Assembly (NCBI GenBank): GCA_965218235.1
Contig: OZ244596.1
Location: forward strand, 434,001-498,000
DNA from: CADCWK01 sp965218235
GTDB lineage: Bacteria; Chloroflexota; Chloroflexia; Thermomicrobiales; UBA6265
Length of the DNA stretch: 64,000 nt
Direction: 5' to 3'
Part shown: one piece after another, positions 46,307 through 55,466 of the stretch
How the letters are laid out: each line of letters opens with the position of its first letter
How positions within the stretch are numbered: position 1 is the stretch's first letter
Notes under the pieces: generated by a model
What the model was told of the DNA's origin: nothing
What the model saw: the letters and a program-made list of their open reading frames with translations, nothing else
Database searches by the model: none
Made by a program: the position numbers and the translations under genes

Positions 46307-46744
46307 ATGTCCCGAGTCAGCCTAGCGGCTCATCCAGCGGCGGGAAAGACGGCGAACATGGTCACTATGACATCCAAACGCACCACGATCACTGCCGGCG
46401 ACCTGACCTCGGCGATCGGCTGCCCGGTCGAGCAGACGGCGCGGATCATTGGCAACCGCTGGACCCCGCTGATCGTGCGCGACCTGGCCGAAGGTTGTCG
46501 CCGGTTCAGCGAACTGGAGCGGTCCCTCGGCGGGATCAGCCCCAAGACGCTCTCGGAGCGGCTCAAGCGGATGGAGGAGGCGGGCGTCGTCGATCGCCAC
46601 TGCTTCGCCGAGGTCCCGCCCCGGGTCGAATACTCCCTGACGGACAAGGGACACGCCCTGCTGCCCGTGATCGAGAGCATGCGGGCATTCGGGACGACCT
46701 GGCTGGCGGCGGACCGGTGCGAAGATCTGGCCGAGCCAACCTGA
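46307..46744 (+). CDS. HxlR-family transcriptional regulator
   Basis: About 145 residues with the HxlR winged-helix core: 'CPVEQTARIIGNRWTPLIVRDLAEG', 'RRFSELERSLGGISPKTLSERLKRMEEAGVVDR' and 'PPRVEYSLTDKGHAL'. Such regulators often sense electrophiles or oxidants through the N-terminal Cys, present here in 'AIGCPVE'. ATG at 46307 (behind AAGG, 10 nt) and ATG at 46358 are both possible. It probably controls itself and the divergent MBL gene. Confidence 0.9.
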   Translation: MSRVSLAAHPAAGKTANMVTMTSKRTTITAGDLTSAIGCPVEQTARIIGNRWTPLIVRDLAEGCRRFSELERSLGGISPKTLSERLKRMEEAGVVDRHCFAEVPPRVEYSLTDKGHALLPVIESMRAFGTTWLAADRCEDLAEPT

Positions 46745-46760
46745 CATCCACGGATTTGCC

Positions 46761-46766
46761 TATACT
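46761..46766 (+). promoter_or_regulatory. Candidate -10 of trpS
   Basis: TATACT about 100 nt upstream of trpS. The nearest -35-like hexamer, CTGACA at 46741-46746, is only 14 nt away. The leader between them and the start can form a GCCCCG/CGGGGC hairpin. Confidence 0.4.
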
Positions 46767-46864
46767 GTCCGGCAGTCGAGCCGCCCCGTGAGTCGTCGCT
46801 CCGGGGCGATTCCGTTGCCCAGCCGGTTCACTCGCGGCCGGAAGACCCTCTTCAGGAGACAGAC

Positions 46865-47905
46865 ATGGTCGCGCAGCCGATCGAGTCCATCACGTCCGCC
46901 ACCGAGGCGACCAGCCCGACCCGCCGCAAGCGGGTCTTCTCCGGCATGCAGCCGTCCGGCAACCTGCATCTCGGCAACTACCTCGGGGCGCTGCGGAACT
47001 GGGTGATCCAGCAGGAGGATTCGGACAACATCTTCTGCGTCGTTGACCTCCATGCCCTCTCGCTGCCAACCGACCCGGTCGAGCTCAGGGCCAACACGCT
47101 GGAGCTGGCGACAACCTTCCTGGCCGCCGGGATCGACCCGGACCAGTCGATCCTGTTCGTCCAGTCCGACGTCAGCGCGCACGCCGAGGCGCAGTGGCTG
47201 ATGAGTTCCGTGACGCAGTTCGGCGAACTGCGCCGGATGATTCAGTTCAAGGACAAGTCGGCTGGGCGCGAGGACGTCTCAGCGGCCCTCTTTACCTACC
47301 CGATCCTGCAGGCCTGCGACATCATCCTCTACGACGCCGAGTCGGTTCCCGTCGGCGAGGACCAGAAGCAGCACGTCGAGATCACCCGCGACATCGCGCA
47401 CCGGTTCAACAGCCGCTACGGGGAGACGTTCGTGCTGCCGCAGGCGGACATCAAGCCGGAAGGCGCCCGGATCATGGCGCTCGACAACCCGGCGAAAAAG
47501 ATGAGCAAAAGCACGGGGACGCCGGCCGGGGTGATCTATCTGATCGATGAGCCGGAGGCCATCCGGCGGAAGATCAGGCGGGCCGTCACGGACAGCGGCA
47601 GCGAGGTCCGGGGTGGCCCGGACAAGCCAGCCCTGAACAATCTGCTGACGATCTACTCCCTGCTCAGCGGCCAGACAGTCCCTGAGATCGAGGCGGCCTA
47701 CGAGGGCAAGGGCTACGGTGCATTCAAGAGCGACCTGGCCGAAGTCGTCGTCGCGGCGCTGACGCCGATACGGGAGCGCCTGACCGCCCTGAACACCAAC
47801 CCGGACGAGGTCCGCCGGGTTCTGGCGGAGGGGGCTAACCGGGCGAGGGCGATCGCCGGGCCGAAGGTCGAGGAGATGCGGCAGCGGATGGGCCTGGGGA
47901 TCTAG
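46865..47905 (+). CDS. trpS: Tryptophanyl-tRNA synthetase
   Basis: 346 residues, class I. 'VFSGMQPSGNLHLGNYLGAL' contains the HIGH-like motif, 'LFTYPILQACDIILYDAESVPVGEDQ' the tryptophan site and 'KKMSKSTG' the KMSKS loop. It charges tRNA-Trp. The ATG at 46865 follows AGGAGA. A 22-residue polar leader precedes the conserved start. Confidence 0.95.
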   Translation: MVAQPIESITSATEATSPTRRKRVFSGMQPSGNLHLGNYLGALRNWVIQQEDSDNIFCVVDLHALSLPTDPVELRANTLELATTFLAAGIDPDQSILFVQSDVSAHAEAQWLMSSVTQFGELRRMIQFKDKSAGREDVSAALFTYPILQACDIILYDAESVPVGEDQKQHVEITRDIAHRFNSRYGETFVLPQADIKPEGARIMALDNPAKKMSKSTGTPAGVIYLIDEPEAIRRKIRRAVTDSGSEVRGGPDKPALNNLLTIYSLLSGQTVPEIEAAYEGKGYGAFKSDLAEVVVAALTPIRERLTALNTNPDEVRRVLAEGANRARAIAGPKVEEMRQRMGLGI

Positions 47906-47978
47906 CACGACCAGGGACGAATGGTCGGGCTCGCCTACTGAGATGGCTGCGCGTCGTCCAGCTCGATACGACGACTCG

Positions 47979-48010
47979 AGACGCCCCGCCAGACCATCGG
48001 CGGGGCGTCT
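47979..48010. terminator. Bidirectional hairpin between trpS and the aminotransferase
   Basis: A perfect 12-bp stem (47979-47990 with 47999-48010) with an 8-nt loop lies between convergent genes; no T-run follows. Confidence 0.65.
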
Positions 48011-48040
48011 CTGTTCAGGGCGAATCTTCTTGCCGGGCGG

Positions 48041-49270
48041 TTACCGGCCCTGCTCACGGAGCTCGTCGCTGATAATCTGACCGAGGATCTCGATGCCCTC
48101 GGGGATTTGCTCGTCGGTGGCGAAGGAGAAGGACAGGCGGAGCGTGTTCTCGCCCCCCTTGCCGGCGAAGCAGGCCGCGCCGGGAAGGAAGTCCACGCCG
48201 CGCTCGCGGGCCATCGGGGCCAGTTCGGACGCGTCGAGGCTCTCGGGGAGCGTGACCCAGATGAAGAAGCCGCCGTCTGGCCGCGTCCAGGTCGCGCCCT
48301 CCGGCATGTGCTGCTCCAGGGCCTGGAGCATGATGTCGCGACGCTGGCGGTAGATGTTCCGGAGGTCGGCGATGTGGTCGGCGAGGTGGTTTGGCACCCA
48401 CTCCGCCGCAACGTACGAGGCGAAGATACCGGAGCCGCCCTCCATCTTGAGGATCGAGAGCTTGGTGATCAGCTCCAGCGGGGCGATCGCCCAGCCAAGC
48501 CGCATCCCGGCGCCCATGATCTTCGAGAAGGTGCCGAGGTAGATCGTGCGGTGGTTACCGTCCAGAGAGTAGATCGTCGGGAGGAACTCGCCCTCGTAGC
48601 GGAGGTCAAAGTAGGCGTCGTCCTCCATGATCAGGGTGTCGAACTCCTCGGCCAGGTCGACGATCCGCTTGCGGCGCTCCAGCGTCATCGTGACACCGGT
48701 CGGATTCTGGAAATTCGGAATCACGTAGATGAACTTGGCGGGCGTGCCAGCATCACGATACCGGGCCAGTTCCCGCGCGAGCTGGTCGACGTTTGTGCCG
48801 TGGTCGTCGATCGCGATCGGCGCGACCACCCCACCCATGTTGTTGACGCCGACGTTGAAGCCCGACCACGTCGGCTGCTCGGCGAGGACGATGTCGCCCC
48901 GGTCGATCACGGCCTCCAGGATCAACTCGACCGCCTGCGACGCACCGGAGGTGATGATCACGTTCTCCGACCCGGCCTCGATCTTCTGGTCCTTCTTCAG
49001 CTTGGCGAGCAGCTCGTCGATCAGGACTGGAACGCCAAGGACGCCGCCGTACTGGAGCGCCTTGTCGGCCGACCGCTCCATCGCGCGGGCCGTTGCCGCG
49101 GCGACGGCCTTGCCGGGCAGCGAGGCGGCGTCCGGGAAGCCGTAGATGAACGAGATTCTCGGCGGCGCGCCCTTGCTTCCCGCCATCCGCGGGGCGTCCG
49201 GCAGTGCCTGGGCCTTGCGCGAGTAGAGCGTGGAAAAGCGTGACTTGGGCGTGGTCGCGACGTCCGACAT
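48041..49270 (-). CDS. PLP-dependent aminotransferase (2-aminoadipate / LysN-like)
   Basis: 409 residues of fold type I, subgroup of MocR/LysN aminotransferases without the N-terminal DNA-binding domain. 'LQYGGVLGVPVLIDELLAKL', 'IITSGASQAVELI', 'YVIPNFQNPTGVTM', 'LIMEDDAYFDLRYEG', 'YLGTFSKIMGAGMRLGW' (PLP Lys) and 'CFAGKGGENTLRLSFS' are visible. Likely substrates are aromatic, branched-chain or 2-aminoadipate amino acids. The ATG at 49270 follows AGGGAG by 9 nt. Confidence 0.9.
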   Translation of the reverse strand: MSDVATTPKSRFSTLYSRKAQALPDAPRMAGSKGAPPRISFIYGFPDAASLPGKAVAAATARAMERSADKALQYGGVLGVPVLIDELLAKLKKDQKIEAGSENVIITSGASQAVELILEAVIDRGDIVLAEQPTWSGFNVGVNNMGGVVAPIAIDDHGTNVDQLARELARYRDAGTPAKFIYVIPNFQNPTGVTMTLERRKRIVDLAEEFDTLIMEDDAYFDLRYEGEFLPTIYSLDGNHRTIYLGTFSKIMGAGMRLGWAIAPLELITKLSILKMEGGSGIFASYVAAEWVPNHLADHIADLRNIYRQRRDIMLQALEQHMPEGATWTRPDGGFFIWVTLPESLDASELAPMARERGVDFLPGAACFAGKGGENTLRLSFSFATDEQIPEGIEILGQIISDELREQGR

Positions 49271-49619
49271 GCGTGTCTACTCCCTGTTGAGAATGGTGCT
49301 GGGCATTTAGGAAAGGGCGCTGCGGACGGACCGGTCCGCCGATCCGTTGGGATCGCGACGGTCCTCCGGCGTACAGTTGTACTCGGCGGTCATTGTACCG
49401 GGGAGCCAATCCCGGCACCATGCGGCCCGAAGAGGCCCCTTCCATCACCTTGTGCTCTCTGCCTAGAATGGTGCGTTCCCGCCAGCAACGACGCGCTCGC
49501 TGGCAAGGCCTCGTCCGTCAGCGACGCGACGGTGCCGTTCCCACCCACTCGAGCGCCGCCCGGAGCTGGTTCCGATCAGATTCGCCGGTCGCCCACCGCT
49601 CCAAGGACATTCCCACGCC
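49271..49619. other. Divergent gap before the ferredoxin-NADP reductase gene
   Basis: No gene is supported in this 349-bp stretch. A short GTACAGTTGTAC palindrome occurs near 49372; promoters for both flanking genes should lie here but no convincing hexamer pair is visible. Confidence 0.4.
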
Positions 49620-50675
49620 ATGACCATCCCAGACCCGTCCCGCAACGGCCATGGCCACGAGCCGCATCACGACCTCTACGACGTCACGGTCATCGGCGCC
49701 GGCCCGACCGGGCTGTTCTCGGCCTTCTACGCCGGACTCCGTGGCGCCCGGGTCCAGATCATCGACTCGCTGGAGGAGGCCGGCGGGGCGCTGACGGCGA
49801 TCTATCCGGAGAAGTACATCTACGACGTGATGGGCTTCCCGAAGGTCCTCGCCAAGGACTTCGTCGAGCAGTGCCTCGTCCAGTCCCGGCGCGGCCAGCC
49901 GACGGTTCACCTCAACGAGGAAGTTCGCGAGCTGGAGCGGCTGCCGGACGGGATGATCCGGCTCGGCACCACCCGGGCAGAGCGGTTCAGCAAGTCGGTC
50001 ATCATCTGCGCCGGGGTCGGCGCCTTCGAGCCGAAGCGGCTGGAGGCGCCGGGCATCGGCGACTTCGAGGGCCGCGGCGTCCACTACTTCGCCAAGCGCG
50101 TCGCGGACTTCCAGGACCGCCACGTCGTCATCGTCGGTGGTGGCGATTCCGCCGCCGACTGGGCGGTGACGCTGGAGCCGGTCGCGAAGCACGTCACCCT
50201 CGTTCACCGGTCGAAGTTCCGCGCCCACGAATCGACGATCGCGGAACTGGAAGCGTCCCACGTCGACCTGCGCTATCCCGGCTGCGAGGTCGTGGCCGTC
50301 GGCGGCGACGCGACCGGGCATCTCTCCAACGTCACCTACAGGGACGCTGAGGGGACCGAGACGACGATTCCGGCCGAGGAACTGATCGTCGCGATTGGCT
50401 TCGTCGCCGACCTCGGGCCGCTCAAGACCTGGGGCTTCGAGCTCCAGCGCAACCAGATCGTGGTCGACCACACGACGATGGCGACGAATATCCCTGGCGT
50501 CTACGGCGCCGGCGACATCGTCGCGTACCCGGCCAAATTCAAGTTGATCGCCACCGGCGCGGCCGAGGCCGTGACCGCCGTCAACCATGCGATCACGCAC
50601 ATCGACCCACGCGCCCGGCTGGACGCGGGTCACTCGACCACGATCATGGAGAAGCGCGAGAAGGCCGTCCGCTGA
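49620..50675 (+). CDS. Ferredoxin--NADP+ reductase, thioredoxin-reductase-like type
   Basis: 351 residues. FAD motif 'VTVIGAGPTGLFSAFYAGL', 'YPEKYIYDVMGFPKV', NADP motif 'VVIVGGGDSAADWAV' (no CxxC, so not a thioredoxin reductase) and 'GVYGAGDIVAYPAKFKLIATGAAEA' match the YumC/TrxR-like FNR class. It transfers electrons between NADPH and ferredoxin. The ATG start gives a 19-residue polar leader. It stands alone, with no ferredoxin gene next to it. Confidence 0.92.
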   Translation: MTIPDPSRNGHGHEPHHDLYDVTVIGAGPTGLFSAFYAGLRGARVQIIDSLEEAGGALTAIYPEKYIYDVMGFPKVLAKDFVEQCLVQSRRGQPTVHLNEEVRELERLPDGMIRLGTTRAERFSKSVIICAGVGAFEPKRLEAPGIGDFEGRGVHYFAKRVADFQDRHVVIVGGGDSAADWAVTLEPVAKHVTLVHRSKFRAHESTIAELEASHVDLRYPGCEVVAVGGDATGHLSNVTYRDAEGTETTIPAEELIVAIGFVADLGPLKTWGFELQRNQIVVDHTTMATNIPGVYGAGDIVAYPAKFKLIATGAAEAVTAVNHAITHIDPRARLDAGHSTTIMEKREKAVR

Positions 50676-51003
50676 TCCGGTTCGAGATCCGGTTCACGTC
50701 CTCCATCAAGGTCCGATTCCCAATGTGAGAGGCGGACCCCGACCGTTTCCCGAGGCACGGGAATCACGGACTCAGAAAGTACAGGCCGGAGAGCCGGGAA
50801 GTCTCGCACCGTCGGCGATCAATTGCTCAAACCCAATTATTGACGCTGATGGTCCAAACGGGTCATGGTCACGAGGCACCCGATAGCGTAGCTTCAACGC
50901 CAGGCACCGCGCCGTGGCGACTGGCTGAACCCCGAACAGGCTGGCTGGCCTGCCGGGAACGCGACGGACCGGCGGTGTTTCGCTTCATATCCTCGGGGGA
51001 CTC
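50676..51003. other. Gap upstream of the CAP-domain gene
   Basis: No gene or RNA is recognisable in 328 bp. GGGGGA just before 51004 serves as the ribosome binding site of the CAP gene. Confidence 0.45.
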
Positions 51004-51975
51004 ATGTCTCAGCATCATCCCATCGGACGCGTAGCGGTCCGCCTGCTGGCGGCCATGCTCGCCCTCGTCATCGCCTTCGGTACCGGGGCGCTGCCTTCCG
51101 GAGCCACGCACGGGACGCCGAATCTGACCGCCAGCAATGCCTCGGCTGGGACCGTGTCAGGTGAACGTCCGGCGCGTCCAACTCGTCCGGCTCGATCTTC
51201 GGATACGGCCGCCGACACCGTCTCGGAGGACTCGGTGTCAGCCGCTGGAACGGGACGTCCACCGCGCCCAACCCGTCCGCCCCGTTCTACAGACGTCCCC
51301 ATCGAAGCCACCTCAATACCGGTCGAGCCCACCGCTACTAATGTGCCGGTCGAGCCCACCGCTACTGACGTGCCGGTTCAGGCCACCGCCACGACGCGGG
51401 TCCGAGCGACCTCGACGCCACTGGCAACGGCCACCACGGTTCGAGCGACCTCGACGCCACTGGCAACGGCCACCACGGTTCGAGCGACCTCGACACCACG
51501 GGCAACGGTCGCCGCGACGGCGACGCGGGCGCCTACGACCGGCGGCGGGTCGAGCGCCTGCCCGACGGGCGAGGAACTCGTCATGCTGGGTCTGATCAAT
51601 GACTTCCGTGCCCGGAACGGCGTTGGTCCGTTGACGCTCTCGCCAACCCTGACCGCGGCGGCTGACTTCCATAGCCAGGACATGGCGAACCGGGACTACT
51701 TCTCCCATGACCTGCCGGGCATCGGCACATGGAGCCAGAACATCAGCAACTACGGCTACGGCGGAGGAACCCGAGCCGAGAACATCGCGGCTGGCTACAG
51801 CGACGCGGCCCGGACCGTCGAAGGCTGGATCAACAGCCCCGGTCATCGGACCAACATGCTGAACCCGAATCTGCACGCCATCGGGATCGCCAGCGCCTAC
51901 AACGCCGGCTCGCGTTACGGAACCTACTGGACCAATGACTTCGGCGGGACCGTCGATACCGCGATGTCCTGCTAG
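51004..51975 (+). CDS. Secreted CAP-domain protein with repetitive linker
   Basis: 323 residues. A signal peptide (about 1-34, hydrophobic 'LLAAMLALVIAFGTGALPSGA') is followed by a low-complexity Pro/Thr/Arg linker (about 45-185) and a C-terminal CAP/SCP domain: 'LINDFRARNGVGPLTLSP', 'FHSQDMANRDYFSHDLPG', 'AENIAAGYSDAARTVEGWINSPGHRTNMLNPNLHAIGIA'. Bacterial CAP proteins (YkwD type) are extracellular; their activity is not settled, with protease, lipid-binding and adhesion roles proposed. The conserved His residues are kept. The linker is built from tandem DNA repeats. Confidence 0.9.
   Translation: MSQHHPIGRVAVRLLAAMLALVIAFGTGALPSGATHGTPNLTASNASAGTVSGERPARPTRPARSSDTAADTVSEDSVSAAGTGRPPRPTRPPRSTDVPIEATSIPVEPTATNVPVEPTATDVPVQATATTRVRATSTPLATATTVRATSTPLATATTVRATSTPRATVAATATRAPTTGGGSSACPTGEELVMLGLINDFRARNGVGPLTLSPTLTAAADFHSQDMANRDYFSHDLPGIGTWSQNISNYGYGGGTRAENIAAGYSDAARTVEGWINSPGHRTNMLNPNLHAIGIASAYNAGSRYGTYWTNDFGGTVDTAMSC
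51403..51519 (+). repeat. 39-bp tandem repeat in the CAP-protein linker
   Basis: Copies start at 51403, 51442 and 51481; the first two are nearly identical and the third diverges. Each encodes 13 residues of the RATSTPLATATTV type. A second, shorter repeat of about 30 bp lies just upstream (about 51320-51380). Confidence 0.85.
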
Positions 51976-52015
51976 CGCCAGCCTCGCATGACATCACACC
52001 GGAACCACGACGAGC

Positions 52016-52051
52016 GCGACGGGCGGGGAAGCGATTTTCCCCGCCCGTCGC
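52016..52051. terminator. Bidirectional hairpin between CAP gene and MFS gene
   Basis: A perfect 15-bp stem (52016-52030 with 52037-52051) with a 6-nt loop; A/T pairs at the tip next to the loop. It lies between convergent genes. Confidence 0.7.
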
Positions 52052-52075
52052 TCTGTGTCCGGGACCGAAGGACCA

Positions 52076-53656
52076 CTACTCGGCCGGGGCCGGACCGGCT
52101 GAGGCACCAGGCTTCAGCGCCTCGTCGGCCCGCGCCTGTTCCTGCTGCTGCCGGATGCTCTTGCGCGGCAGAAGGAGTGCGACAAGACCGGCGAGCCCCG
52201 TCGCGACGCCGAGGAACAGGAACGTGTACCGGAAGGCCTCAGACCCAGCGGCGAGCGTGCCATCCTCCAGCCCGAGATCGGAAACGAGCGATGAGTGGGA
52301 ATCGACGTAGCCGAGGAAGAGCGTGGTGGTGACGGCGATGCCGACCGAGCTGAAGACCTGCGCCGTCGCGTTGTAGAGCGAGGTCGCCTTGGCCAGGGCC
52401 GGACCGGTAATCTCGGAGAAGGCCGTCGTCTGGAGGGGCAGGTTGCTCCAGCCGAACCCGATTCCGCGCAGGATCAGGATCGGCACGAACACCCCATAGG
52501 CTGTTTTGGCGTCGATCGTGGCCAACCAGAACGTGCTGATGGTGAGGACCGTGAAGCCGGCCAGGACCAACCAACGCGGCCCGACCCGGTCGTACAGCCG
52601 GGCACCGCTCTGCACCCCGAACACCGCCCCGATCCCCTGCGCCCCCAGGATCAGCCCGGTCTCGACGGCGGAGAAGCTGCGGTACTGCTGCATGAACAAG
52701 GGCAGCAGGAAGAAGCTGCCGAAGACGATTCCCCGTACCGCCCAGGTCAGGAATGAGGAAACCCGGAAGGTCAGGGAGCCGAACAGGCGGAGATTCAGGA
52801 CGGGATCGGCGGCGCGGCGGAGCTCGTACCAGGTGAAGAAGCCGAGCGTCGCCAGCCCCGCCACGACCAGCGCCCAGAACGGCCCGTACCCCCAGCCGTT
52901 GACCTCGCCCGCTGGCTGGTCAGCGGTCTGCGAGCCGCCTCTCGTCGCTCCGACCAGGCTGAAGGCGTAGACGATCAGGACGATCCCGGCCATGCTCGTC
53001 AGCAGCCCGGTCCAGTCGAACGGTTGCCGGATTCTGGCGACGGGCGATGTCGCTGTCTCGACCCGAGGGTCGGCATCCGGCCGCAGCACCCGGGCGATCA
53101 GGATGATGCCGGTGACGCCGATCGGCACGTTGACGAGGAAGATCCAGGGCCAGCCGAGCGGGCTGTCGACGATCAGCCCGCCGATCGTCGGGCCGAGGGT
53201 CGGCGCGATCAGGACCGGGATCGAGATAAAGGCCGACGCCGAGGCCCGCTCCTCCGGCCGGAAGGACGCGAATGTGATCGCTGTCGCCAGCGGGAAGAGC
53301 GCACCGCCACCGATGCCCTGAATCAGCCGGGCGACGACCAGGGCCGGGTAGGCGACGTCGTCGGGCAGCAACGTGGAAGCGCCGCAGAGGACGCTGGCGA
53401 CGACGAAGATGCCGAGGAACGCCATGTAGGTCCGCTTCTGGCCGAACCAGATTCCGAGATAGCCCGCGACAGGAATCACGGCGGCCTGGGCAAGGAAGTA
53501 GGACGTGATGATCCACTGGGCCTGGCTGAGCGGGACGCCAAAGGACTGTTGCATCGGCACGAGCGCCACGTTGATGACCGTGTTGTTGAGGACGGCCATG
53601 AAGAGCCCAATCGCACTGATCATGGCGACCGCGTACTTGTACGGGACTCGACTCAT
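52076..53656 (-). CDS. DHA2-family MFS multidrug transporter (EmrB/QacA type)
   Basis: About 526 residues with 13-14 hydrophobic segments. 'MAVLNNTVINVALVPMQQSF', 'QAQWIITSYFLAQAAVIPVAGYLG', 'FGQKRTYM', 'VARLIQGIGGGALFPLATA' and 'PTIGGLIVDSPLGWPWIFLVNVPIG' are the hallmark blocks of DHA2 drug:H+ antiporters. Substrate unknown; no regulator is adjacent. I chose ATG at 53656 (family start, GGGAG 11 nt upstream); an ATG at 53722 would add 22 unconserved residues. Confidence 0.9.
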   Translation of the reverse strand: MSRVPYKYAVAMISAIGLFMAVLNNTVINVALVPMQQSFGVPLSQAQWIITSYFLAQAAVIPVAGYLGIWFGQKRTYMAFLGIFVVASVLCGASTLLPDDVAYPALVVARLIQGIGGGALFPLATAITFASFRPEERASASAFISIPVLIAPTLGPTIGGLIVDSPLGWPWIFLVNVPIGVTGIILIARVLRPDADPRVETATSPVARIRQPFDWTGLLTSMAGIVLIVYAFSLVGATRGGSQTADQPAGEVNGWGYGPFWALVVAGLATLGFFTWYELRRAADPVLNLRLFGSLTFRVSSFLTWAVRGIVFGSFFLLPLFMQQYRSFSAVETGLILGAQGIGAVFGVQSGARLYDRVGPRWLVLAGFTVLTISTFWLATIDAKTAYGVFVPILILRGIGFGWSNLPLQTTAFSEITGPALAKATSLYNATAQVFSSVGIAVTTTLFLGYVDSHSSLVSDLGLEDGTLAAGSEAFRYTFLFLGVATGLAGLVALLLPRKSIRQQQEQARADEALKPGASAGPAPAE

Positions 53657-53937
53657 GGCGACGAACGCTCCCTGTGGCAACCGGGACGATGGATCGGACA
53701 ACGTGGGCGACGCACGGCGCATCGTCGCCTAGCCAGGTCGATTGCGCTACCGCAGTCTGCCTGCCCTGATCGACAACGGCGTCGCCATGAACGACCGGCA
53801 ACATTCCGCAATATCGGAGAAGTGCCCCCCTTGCGTCATCGCCGCCCGAGCGATACTGTACGTACATAGAACAGGTGATCGGGCGATCGCCAATCGCTCG
53901 TGACGAATGGTTCGCCGGTGAGCAAGGAGAGCAGAAC
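53657..53937. other. Divergent gap between MFS and Asp-box genes
   Basis: No gene is supported. AAGGAG at about 53924 is the ribosome binding site for the rightward gene; no clear promoter hexamers are seen. Confidence 0.4.
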
Positions 53938-55053
53938 ATGAGCGCTGTTCGGGTACTGGTCGGCACACGCAAGGGCGCCTTCATCCTGACCGCGGACGAG
54001 ACCCGGGAGGAGTGGGACATCGCCGGTCCGCACTTCCCCGGCTATGAGATTTTCCATCTCAAGGCGTCGCCCGTCGATCCCGACCGGATCTACGCGTCAC
54101 AGGCGAGCGACTGGTTCGGCCAGATCATGCACCGTTCGGACGACGGCGGGAAGACCTGGCAGACGATCGGCAACGCGTTCGCCTACGACGGCGAGACCGG
54201 CACCCACCAGTGGTACGACGGCACGCCGCACCCATGGGACTTCAAGCGCGTCTGGCACCTCGAGCCCTCCTACCACGACATCGATACCGTCTACGCCGGC
54301 GTCGAGGATGCCGCCCTGTTCAAGTCCACGGACGGCGGCCAGACCTGGAAGGAACTCAACGGCCTCCGGACGCACACCACGGGCAACAGCTGGCAGCCGG
54401 GCGCCGGTGGGCTCTGTCTCCACACGATCATCCTGCATCCCGACAACCCGGACCGGATCGTCGTCGCGATCTCCGCCGCCGGCGCCTTCCGCTCCGATGA
54501 CGGCGGCGAAACGTGGCTCCCAATAAACAAGGGGCTCCGGTCCGAGTACATCCCGGACCAGGACGCCGAGGTCGGCCACTGCGTCCACAACCTGACGATG
54601 CACCCGTCCCGGCCGGACACGCTCTTCATGCAGAAGCACTGGGACGTCATGCGGACCGACGATGCCGGCGACCGCTGGCATGAAGTCAGCGGCAACCTGC
54701 CGAGCGACTTCGGCTTCCCGATCGGCGTCCACGCCCACGAGCCCGAGACGATCTACGTCGTGCCGATCACCAGCGACGAATACCACTTCCCGCCCGATGG
54801 CAAGCTGCGGGTCTACCGCTCCCGTTCCGGTGGCAACGAGTGGGAACCGCTGACCAACGGCCTGCCTCAGGAGAACTGCTACGTCAACGTCCTGCGCGAC
54901 GCGATGTCGGTCGACCGGCTCGCATCCTGTGGCGTCTATTTCGGCACGACCGGCGGTCAGGTCTACGCCTCATCCGACTCCGGGGACAACTGGACGGCCA
55001 TCGTCCATGACTTCCCAGCGGTGATGTCGGTGGAAGCGCAGACGCTGGCATGA
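53938..55053 (+). CDS. Asp-box (BNR) beta-propeller protein
   Basis: 371 residues with at least six Asp-box type repeats: 'SDDGGKTW', 'STDGGQTW', 'SDDGGETW', 'TDDAGDRW', 'SRSGGNEW' and 'SSDSGDNW'. Such propellers occur in sialidases, sortilins and photosystem assembly factors; the catalytic Arg triad of sialidases is not evident, so an enzymatic role is not claimed. No signal peptide is visible. The ATG at 53938 follows AAGGAG. Its end overlaps the MoaD-like gene by 4 nt, an arrangement that implies a joint function. Confidence 0.85.
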   Translation: MSAVRVLVGTRKGAFILTADETREEWDIAGPHFPGYEIFHLKASPVDPDRIYASQASDWFGQIMHRSDDGGKTWQTIGNAFAYDGETGTHQWYDGTPHPWDFKRVWHLEPSYHDIDTVYAGVEDAALFKSTDGGQTWKELNGLRTHTTGNSWQPGAGGLCLHTIILHPDNPDRIVVAISAAGAFRSDDGGETWLPINKGLRSEYIPDQDAEVGHCVHNLTMHPSRPDTLFMQKHWDVMRTDDAGDRWHEVSGNLPSDFGFPIGVHAHEPETIYVVPITSDEYHFPPDGKLRVYRSRSGGNEWEPLTNGLPQENCYVNVLRDAMSVDRLASCGVYFGTTGGQVYASSDSGDNWTAIVHDFPAVMSVEAQTLA

Positions 55054-55346
55054 TCCGGGTCAAGCTTCCGCCACACCTGCGCGCCCTGGCCGGAACGGGC
55101 CGCGAGATCGAGGTCCCGGTCGACGGGCCGGTGACGCAGCGGACGATCATCGATGCGATCGAGGTCGCCTACCCGGCGCTGCTCGGCACGATCCGGGACC
55201 ACCAGACCAAGCAGCGCCGGCCGATGGTCCGGTTCTTCGTCCTTGAACGGGATATGTCGCACGAGCCGCTCGACACCCCGCTGCCGGATCAGGTCGCGAA
55301 CGGCGAGGAGCCGTTCTGGATCATCGGCGCCATCGCCGGCGGATAG
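55050..55346 (+). CDS. MoaD/ThiS-family ubiquitin-like protein
   Basis: 98 residues, beta-grasp type: 'IRVKLPPHLRALAG', 'IEVPVDGPVTQRTIIDAIEVAYPAL' and a C-terminal 'GAIAGG', the Gly-Gly tail that is adenylated and thiocarboxylated in sulfur carriers. No MoaE, MoeB or Thi gene is nearby, so it is unlikely to be the main molybdopterin MoaD. It is translationally coupled (ATGA) to the Asp-box propeller. Confidence 0.85.
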   Translation: MIRVKLPPHLRALAGTGREIEVPVDGPVTQRTIIDAIEVAYPALLGTIRDHQTKQRRPMVRFFVLERDMSHEPLDTPLPDQVANGEEPFWIIGAIAGG

Positions 55347-55399
55347 GGCTATGCCCGGCCAGTCGTGGCCGAGGCCGGTCGATTGGTTGTTGAAATCGA

Positions 55400-55435
55400 G
55401 AAGCCCCGCTGGCCCATATGAGCCAGCGGGGCTTC
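55400..55435. terminator. Bidirectional hairpin between MoaD-like gene and trx
   Basis: A perfect 14-bp stem (55400-55413 with 55422-55435) with an 8-nt loop lies between convergent genes. Confidence 0.7.
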
Positions 55436-55466
55436 CCGTAGTGTCGCTGTCGAACGAGAGGACAGA

